From Pseudomonadota bacterium (GTDB lineage Bacteria; Desulfobacterota; Desulfobacteria; Desulfobacterales; RPRI01): 18,863 nt of DNA. This document shows, one piece after another, positions 14,896 through 18,863 of the stretch (the stretch's first letter is position 1; each line of letters starts with the position of its first letter). The stretch spans positions 1 through 18,863 of the forward strand of contig JAHJRK010000257.1 of the NCBI GenBank assembly GCA_018830925.1, in the 5' to 3' direction. The notes under the pieces are model-generated. The model saw only the letters and a program-made list of their open reading frames with translations. It ran no database searches and was not told the DNA's origin. The position numbers were made by a program, and so were the translations under genes.

Positions 14896-14911
14896 CCGAT
14901 ATGCGCATCGG
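14896..14911. promoter_or_regulatory. Inverted repeat in the leader of the defence operon
   Basis: CCGAT-ATGCGC-ATCGG lies between the presumed transcription start near 14938 and the helicase start codon. A 5-base dyad with a GCGC centre could be an operator or a small RNA hairpin. The evidence is symmetry and position only. Confidence 0.25.
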
Positions 14912-14944
14912 TTCGTTAAAAAGCGGACCGGTTACGAAACAACC

Positions 14945-14972
14945 TTTATACCATTCGATGAACCATTGTCAA
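14945..14972 (-). promoter_or_regulatory. Sigma-70-type promoter of the defence operon
   Basis: On the minus strand, TTGACA (complement of 14967-14972) and TATAAA (complement of 14945-14950) are separated by 16 bases. This is a perfect -35 box and a -10 with five of six consensus bases. It is placed to give a leader of roughly 85 bases before the helicase ATG, with the strong ribosome site at 14857-14866. No equally good promoter was seen between the downstream genes, so it probably drives the whole operon. Confidence 0.65.
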
Positions 14973-15280
14973 GCGGTATATCCTGTTATTTTACGGATTT
15001 AAATTAATGTTGCGATCAGGGCATCCTATCGGGCAACAGCTTCCGAGGGGTGTGAGCATGCCAAAATTAATGCACGTTGTAAGGTATCCCGATCCCCTGC
15101 ACTCTGAAACTGGTGCTGGAATTCGGTTTCAGAAGCCTTTATCCGGACCAATTTATCTCGAATACCATGGATATTGAACACATTATCCAGCCGTATGAAA
15201 ATCAATGCAATTAATCGTACAACCTCTAATACATTGAATATTTTTACAATAAACAAGTTCCGGGCAGAAATAAAAATCAC
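14973..15280. other. AT-rich intergenic stretch without a recognised gene
   Basis: About 300 bases between the defence operon promoter and the metal-operon promoter. Minus-strand open frames here run through the regulator gene and show no family resemblance. The only structure noticed is an imperfect hairpin at 15009-15037 (GTTGC ... GCAAC, with inner CGAT/ATCG pairing on the minus strand). It may be an eroded gene, but no homology can be named. Confidence 0.4.
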
Positions 15281-15282
15281 AG

Positions 15283-15311
15283 TTGACAAATGATTAATAA
15301 CTTGACATATG
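15283..15311 (+). promoter_or_regulatory. Probable promoter of the metal-efflux operon
   Basis: A perfect TTGACA at 15283-15288 is followed after 17 bases by a weak CATATG (15306-15311). Transcription would then start near 15318 and keep the GGAGG ribosome site (15331-15335) in the message. A second TTGACA at 15302-15307 with TACATT at 15324-15329 is also possible, but it would leave almost no leader. In either case the palindrome at 15308-15325 overlaps the core promoter. Confidence 0.5.
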
Positions 15312-15325
15312 AACAGATGTTCATA
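15308..15325. promoter_or_regulatory. Palindromic operator for the ArsR/SmtB regulator
   Basis: TATGAACA-GA-TGTTCATA is a perfect 8-base inverted repeat with a 2-base centre, 15 bases before the regulator ATG and across its core promoter. TGAAYA-N-TGTTCA-like dyads are known operators for the SmtB/CadC/ZiaR group, so autorepression relieved by metal is the likely mode. The binding itself is inferred. Confidence 0.72.
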
Positions 15326-15340
15326 CATTTGGAGGTAGAA

Positions 15341-15706
15341 ATGGATTTCTGTCAGGAAAAGATAATACATGTTGAAAAGGTCAGGATTGCTTCGGATCTG
15401 TTGCCGAAACCCTATATCCTCGGTCCTCTTGCTGAAATATTTAAAGCTCTTGGCGACCAAACAAGACTAAAGATTGTTTTTGCTCTTTCAGCCTGCGAGC
15501 TTTGCGTATGTGATATTGCCGCTGTCTGTAATTTATCCGAATCGGCGACTTCACACCAGTTGAAAATACTTCGGATGTTAAAAATTGTCAAATTCCGGAA
15601 AGAAGGAAAAATAGTCTATTACAGGCTTGCTGATGAACATGTCAGCTCCATTATAAAACAGAGCATGGACCATGTATCGGAATACAAGTTTGTTACCATG
15701 TACTAA
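15341..15706 (+). CDS. ArsR/SmtB-family metal-sensing repressor (CadC/ZiaR-like)
   Basis: A 121-residue winged-helix repressor. The start at 15341 is chosen because GGAGG at 15331-15335 precedes it by 5 bases; an ATG at 15290 would lie in the promoter. The DNA-binding helix region is CNLSESATSHQLKILRMLKI (63-82). Two metal sites can be read. An alpha3N-type site is suggested by C55 and C57 in ELCVCDIA with C4 (perhaps H10) at the N-terminus. A full alpha5 zinc-type site DXHX10HX2E is given by D98, H100, H111 and E114, matching the SmtB pattern. This dual set points to zinc, cadmium or lead sensing. It is followed 12 bases later by an efflux permease. Confidence 0.88.
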   Translation: MDFCQEKIIHVEKVRIASDLLPKPYILGPLAEIFKALGDQTRLKIVFALSACELCVCDIAAVCNLSESATSHQLKILRMLKIVKFRKEGKIVYYRLADEHVSSIIKQSMDHVSEYKFVTMY

Positions 15707-15718
15707 AGGATTATTATT

Positions 15719-16798
15719 ATGACTGCCATACTTAGTATACTCGGATCTTCCTGGGATATGTTTCTTGATTCTTCAATATACATGCTTTTCGGGTTATTTT
15801 GCGCCGGATTTATTTACGCATATTCCAAAACTGAGACGATCGGACGTTATCTTGGAAAAGGTAAGGTTCGCCCGGTCTTTTTATCGGCTCTTATCGGAAT
15901 CCCGATACCTCTTTGTTCCTGTGGAGTCGTCCCTGTGGCAACCGGTTTGAAAAAGCAAGGTGCAAACAACGGCGCAACTCTCTCATTTTTAATATCAACA
16001 CCTGAAACAGGAGTCGATTCAATACCCTTGACTTATGCGCTGATGGATCCTTTGATGGCAATCATACGTCCTGTGGTTGCATTCATTTCGGCAGTTACTG
16101 CGGGATTGTTGGAAAATTTCATCGGAAAACCGGGAGCATCAAATGAATTGCCGTTAAGTGCAACTCAAGATATCTGCTGCAGCAAAACAACATCTTTTCC
16201 AAAACAAAATTTGGGGTTCATTAAATCTTCAAGAATATACGGCGGTTTGAAATATGCCTTTATAGATCTTCTCGGAGATATCGGGAAATGGTTTGTAATC
16301 GGTTTATTGATTGCAGGCTTAATATCATATTTAGTACCTGATAATATGATTGAATCCTATTTAGGAAATGACTTTCTTGCCATGTTTGTAATGCTGATTA
16401 GCGGCATTCCTATGTATGTCTGCGCCACCTCCTCAACCCCTATAGCCGCCGCGCTTGTTTTAAAAGGTCTTAACCCGGGAGCAGCGCTTGTTTTCCTGCT
16501 TGTCGGACCGGCAACAAATATAGCATCCCTTAGCATGGTGTATAAAATGCTTGGGGAAAAAGCCCTTTTGATATATCTTTTTTCTATTTCAGGATGTGCC
16601 CTTTTATTTGGTTTTTTGACGGATTTACTTTATAAAGGTCTCAATATTTCTGCAAAAGCATCTATCGGCAAAACAGCGGAATTGATTCCGTTACAGGTAG
16701 AAATAATTGCCGCAATGATATTTATCATACTGCTTGTAAATGCCATCATCAGGGAGTATAGAACACCTGATGCATGTACATGCACAAACAGTCTATAA
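15719..16798 (+). CDS. SO_0444-like Cu/Zn efflux permease (DUF318/ArsP-type)
   Basis: A 359-residue inner-membrane permease of the PF03773 group, with about eight to ten hydrophobic segments in two halves. Family motifs are IPIPLCSCGVVP (61-72), STPETGVDSIP (93-103), GIPMYVCATSSTPIA (229-243) and GPATN (263-267). The paired PLCSCG and MYVCATSSTP elements lie in equivalent places in the two halves. Cytoplasmic-type loops carry extra thiols: C153-C154 in the central loop and C353-T-C355 at the C-terminus, which could hand metal to the transporter. AAAGGA lies 8 bases before the ATG. With the upstream CadC/ZiaR-like sensor it forms a two-gene metal-efflux operon. The substrate metal (zinc, copper, cadmium) is not fixed by the sequence. 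Confidence 0.85.
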   Translation: MTAILSILGSSWDMFLDSSIYMLFGLFCAGFIYAYSKTETIGRYLGKGKVRPVFLSALIGIPIPLCSCGVVPVATGLKKQGANNGATLSFLISTPETGVDSIPLTYALMDPLMAIIRPVVAFISAVTAGLLENFIGKPGASNELPLSATQDICCSKTTSFPKQNLGFIKSSRIYGGLKYAFIDLLGDIGKWFVIGLLIAGLISYLVPDNMIESYLGNDFLAMFVMLISGIPMYVCATSSTPIAAALVLKGLNPGAALVFLLVGPATNIASLSMVYKMLGEKALLIYLFSISGCALLFGFLTDLLYKGLNISAKASIGKTAELIPLQVEIIAAMIFIILLVNAIIREYRTPDACTCTNSL

Positions 16799-16827
16799 GG
16801 ATCACCTGAAAAAAGAGTCGGTGATCC
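16799..16827 (+). terminator. Stem-loop directly after the permease gene
   Basis: GGATCACC (16799-16806) and GGTGATCC (16820-16827) form a perfect 8-base stem with a 13-base loop, starting immediately after the permease stop codon. There is no run of T residues behind it, so it is not a textbook intrinsic terminator. It may act as a 3' end stabiliser or a weak terminator. Confidence 0.45.
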
Positions 16828-16835
16828 AATGAGGA

Positions 16836-16862
16836 TTCAAGGGGTCAAGGGTTCAGGGGTTC
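16836..16862. repeat. Short G-rich tandem degenerate repeat
   Basis: Three imperfect units of the form TTCAAGGGG, TCAAGGG and TTCAGGGG lie in series between the permease stem-loop and the MOSC-fdhD gene. No gene or protein-binding role is recognised. Confidence 0.4.
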
Positions 16863-16921
16863 CAGTGAATGGAATGACTGTTTGTTAGAACTTCTAAAAT
16901 GTTTATAACCTCGAATTTATT

Positions 16922-18139
16922 ATGAAAATAGTATCGATTGCAACCAGCAGGAAAAAAGGTACAAAAAAAATCAGCGTGCAGGAAGCCGAGCTTATAGCGG
17001 ATCATGGAATAAAAGGTGACGCTCACGCAGGCAAATGGCACAGGCAGGTATGTTTTCTTGCATCGGAAAGCATAGAAAAAGCCCGAAACCGTGGGCTTGA
17101 TGTCACATTCGGCGATTTTGCAGAAAACATTGCAACAACCGGAATAGACTGGATAAACATTCCTGTCGGAACCAAACTCAGGCTTGGAGATAAAGCCATT
17201 GTCGAAATCACCCAGATTGGAAAAGAGTGCAAACAAAAATGCGCTATTTTTTACCAGGCAGGAGACTGCATAATGCCGAGAGAAGGTGTATTCGCCAAAG
17301 TGCTTGAAGGAGGAATCATCCATTCCGGAGATAAAATCTTCTTTGTTCTGCCTGAAACCATTTTAATTCACTGGAAAAATAATATAGACGTTCCTGTTAA
17401 CCATTTTTTGTTAGGAGAAGAACCCTTGTCTATCCGCATACAGGGAAAACCCTATTCTGTTGTTATGCGGACACCCGGTGATGAAATAGCCCATGTTGCA
17501 GGTTTCTGCCTTGGAGAAGGAATTATCGATTCTCCGGATGATTTCATATCCATTGGTTTTTGTGATGGAACCGATTCTAATGTTGTTACAGTGACACTTA
17601 CTCCTTCCAGAAGAGAAATTGTTTTTGAACTTCTTGAAAGACGGGGTTTTGTCAGCCAGACAAGCTGCGGTTTATGTGGCAAGGAACTGATAGAAGACCT
17701 TTACCAGACCATCAGGCCACTTTCTGACGATATATCAATAGATATTAATAAAGCCCTTAATTGTCTTGAATCGCTTTCGGATCACCAGCCTTTGAGAAAA
17801 GAAACACATGCATCCCATGCAGCGGCAATCTTTTCGTCTGAATGCGAACTATTATCGGTAGCCGAAGATGTTGGCCGCCACAACGCACTTGATAAGGCTA
17901 TCGGCAAATTATTTCTCGGCAACAAACTTTCACAGGCATCCTTACTGGTTCTTTCTTCGAGGGTAAGTTTCGAACTCGTCCAGAAAGCGGCAAAAGCAAA
18001 TATTCCTGTTTTACTCGCCACATCCCGGCCAACTGAACTGGCTGTAAAACTCGCCTCAGAAATCAACATGACAATCGCGTGTCTTGCGAGAGATGCCGGG
18101 CTTTTTATTTACTGCGGGGAAAAAAGGCTGAAAAGATAA
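16922..18139 (+). CDS. fdhD: MOSC domain fused to FdhD formate dehydrogenase accessory protein
   Basis: A 405-residue two-domain protein. Residues 1 to about 145 form a MOSC domain, used for molybdenum-cofactor sulfur chemistry: GIKGDAHAGKWHRQV (29-43), GDFAENI (64-70), and GKECKQKC with GDCIMPREGVF (100-124). Residues about 150-405 are FdhD, which passes sulfur from the cysteine desulfurase to the molybdenum cofactor of formate dehydrogenase. It has the active loop T-S-C249-G-L-C252-G and the conserved EDVGRHNALDKAIG (315-328). The two proteins are normally separate; here they are one chain with no stop between. No clear ribosome site precedes the ATG at 16922, but the MOSC homology begins there. 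No formate dehydrogenase gene is in the window. Confidence 0.9.
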   Translation: MKIVSIATSRKKGTKKISVQEAELIADHGIKGDAHAGKWHRQVCFLASESIEKARNRGLDVTFGDFAENIATTGIDWINIPVGTKLRLGDKAIVEITQIGKECKQKCAIFYQAGDCIMPREGVFAKVLEGGIIHSGDKIFFVLPETILIHWKNNIDVPVNHFLLGEEPLSIRIQGKPYSVVMRTPGDEIAHVAGFCLGEGIIDSPDDFISIGFCDGTDSNVVTVTLTPSRREIVFELLERRGFVSQTSCGLCGKELIEDLYQTIRPLSDDISIDINKALNCLESLSDHQPLRKETHASHAAAIFSSECELLSVAEDVGRHNALDKAIGKLFLGNKLSQASLLVLSSRVSFELVQKAAKANIPVLLATSRPTELAVKLASEINMTIACLARDAGLFIYCGEKRLKR

Positions 18140-18203
18140 ATATAATAACCATCCATTACTCCGATATCAGCAGATTACATGCTATAAAATCTCCTTGCTT
18201 TCA

Positions 18204-18232
18204 TTGACATTCCTTGCTCATTGTCTTAGAAT
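18204..18232 (+). promoter_or_regulatory. Near-consensus sigma-70 promoter upstream of panC
   Basis: TTGACA (18204-18209), a 17-base spacer and TAGAAT (18227-18232) form an almost ideal promoter with a start near 18239. The next clear gene is panC at 18569, so the leader would be about 330 bases and would run through the palindromic element. A 26-codon frame at 18248-18328, with only a weak ribosome site, or a small RNA could be the immediate product; neither is recognised. Confidence 0.6.
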
Positions 18233-18351
18233 AGTGACCATCTGGAAATGGTATTTTTGTGCGATCTCGGCATTAATCTGCGGGATTTCTTGTGCGACAA
18301 AAAACTTCAGTTGCGGCAGAGAGAATGACTTTTTAAGAAGCAATCAAATAT

Positions 18352-18523
18352 GATGGACCCGTAAAAAGTCATATGCGAACGGATTTGAGATTTTTGGGAA
18401 ATAGATTTTTAAATTACAGAGCGTTAAAAATTATCCGCCTTAGGCGGATGATTTAGCGAAGTGATTTGAAAATCCCCAAAAAGCTCATTGAGTGAGCATA
18501 TTTTGACTTTTTACGGGTCCATC
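18352..18523. mobile_element. 172-base palindromic MITE-like element with target-site duplication
   Basis: The ends are perfect 20-base inverted repeats: GATGGACCCGTAAAAAGTCA at 18352-18371 and its complement at 18504-18523. The interior arms also pair imperfectly, and the centre holds a 17-base palindrome (ATCCGCCT-T-AGGCGGAT, 18433-18449), so a single strand could fold into one long hairpin. The element is flanked directly by AAATAT on both sides (18346-18351 and 18524-18529), a candidate 6-base target duplication. It carries no gene, which fits a non-autonomous transposable element or REP/BIME-like repeat. Confidence 0.75.
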
Positions 18524-18568
18524 AAATATGACTATTTCTGACAACACTTTGAAAACTTTTCAGGACGG

Positions 18569-18863
18569 GTGAGAAACATAAAAATAATCAACACAATCAA
18601 AGAGATGCAAAGGTATTCCGATCTGTCGCGGCAAGAAGGAAAGACTGTTGCGTTTGTACCAACAATGGGCTTTCTGCATGAAGGACACCTTTCTCTCATG
18701 AAAAAAGGACGTGAACTGGCCAATATACTCGTGGTAAGCATCTTCGTCAATCCCGCCCAGTTCGGCCCTAATGAAGATCTGGCAACATATCCGAGAAATA
18801 TCGAAAGAGATTTGGAACTGCTTAAAAAAGAGGGTGTTGACGTAGCCTTTATTCCTGATGGAA
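18569..18863 (+). CDS. panC: Pantoate--beta-alanine ligase (pantothenate synthetase), 5' part
   Basis: The first 98 codons of panC, cut by the right edge. The enzyme joins pantoate and beta-alanine with ATP to make pantothenate for coenzyme A. The ATP-binding block PTMGFLHEGHLSL (31-43) contains the HxGH signature H37-E-G-H40. VSIFVNPAQFGPNEDLATYP follows, with the residues usual for the pantoate site. The start is taken as GTG at 18569-18571, because an in-frame stop lies upstream at 18539 and no ATG precedes the conserved IKIINTIKEM segment. AGGA sits only 3 bases before it, so initiation may be weak. The palindromic element ends 45 bases upstream. Confidence 0.92.
   Translation, partial: MRNIKIINTIKEMQRYSDLSRQEGKTVAFVPTMGFLHEGHLSLMKKGRELANILVVSIFVNPAQFGPNEDLATYPRNIERDLELLKKEGVDVAFIPDG

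Noticed and set aside
15026..15460. 144-codon minus-strand frame across the metal-operon promoter
   Set aside because: Antisense to the ArsR gene, its operator and its promoter; composition does not suggest a real protein.
16799..16827. Textbook rho-independent terminator
   Set aside because: The stem is perfect but no T-run follows, so only a terminator-like stem-loop is claimed.
16853..17323. 156-codon minus-strand frame over the MOSC domain
   Set aside because: Antisense shadow of conserved MOSC motifs.
18433..18449. Central palindrome taken as a terminator for the fdhD gene
   Set aside because: It is the hinge of the 172-base palindromic element, with a single-base loop and no T-run, about 300 bases beyond the stop codon.

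Overview
This window looks like a stretch of chromosome from an anaerobic Gram-negative bacterium, most plausibly a member of the Desulfobacterota (sulfate-reducer relatives). The basis is indirect. It holds an ADP-forming acyl-CoA synthetase start, a MOSC-FdhD fusion for formate dehydrogenase maturation, a DUF1848 protein, a CadC/ZiaR-like metal sensor with an SO_0444-type permease, and environmental-type dispersed repeats. No rRNA or tRNA gene was seen, so the taxonomy is inference.

Left flank (1-2280). A partial acyl-CoA synthetase gene on the minus strand diverges from a plus-strand run: a metallophosphoesterase, a DUF1848 protein with a C-terminal radical-SAM-like cysteine motif, and a small Smr-domain protein. 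The three plus-strand genes are spaced by 1 and 15 bases and look like an operon.

Central minus-strand block (2313-14972). This is an accessory, defence-type island, by eye richer in G+C than its flanks. Read in transcription order from a strong promoter near 14960, it encodes: a PLD-nuclease/SNF2-type helicase; an Eco57I/PglX-like adenine methyltransferase overlapping it by 4 bases; a previously hidden 38-codon small ORF; a TrlF-like protein with a PHP domain joined to an SMC/ABC-type ATPase; an AlbA_2/GHKL (Schlafen-AAA-like) protein overlapping that by 13 bases; a short DprA-like SLOG protein; a tiny TTG-start ORF; a decayed GxxExxY gene inside an inverted-repeat element; and a MntA/HepT toxin-antitoxin pair. 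The likely logic is modification plus ATP-driven translocation and cleavage by the first two genes, with added ATPase/effector genes behind them. The helicase/methyltransferase pair recalls the DrmD/DrmMI pair of class 1 DISARM, but drmA, drmB and drmC are absent. The combination may be an undescribed defence system.

Right flank (14973-18863). An AT-rich intergenic stretch leads to a metal-responsive operon: an ArsR/SmtB regulator with both alpha3N-type cysteines and a complete alpha5 zinc-site motif, an 18-base palindromic operator at its promoter, and an SO_0444-like Cu/Zn efflux permease. A single-chain MOSC-FdhD fusion follows. Then comes a 430-base intergenic region with a near-consensus sigma-70 promoter and a 172-base MITE-like palindromic element flanked by a candidate target-site duplication. 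The window ends in the 5' part of panC.
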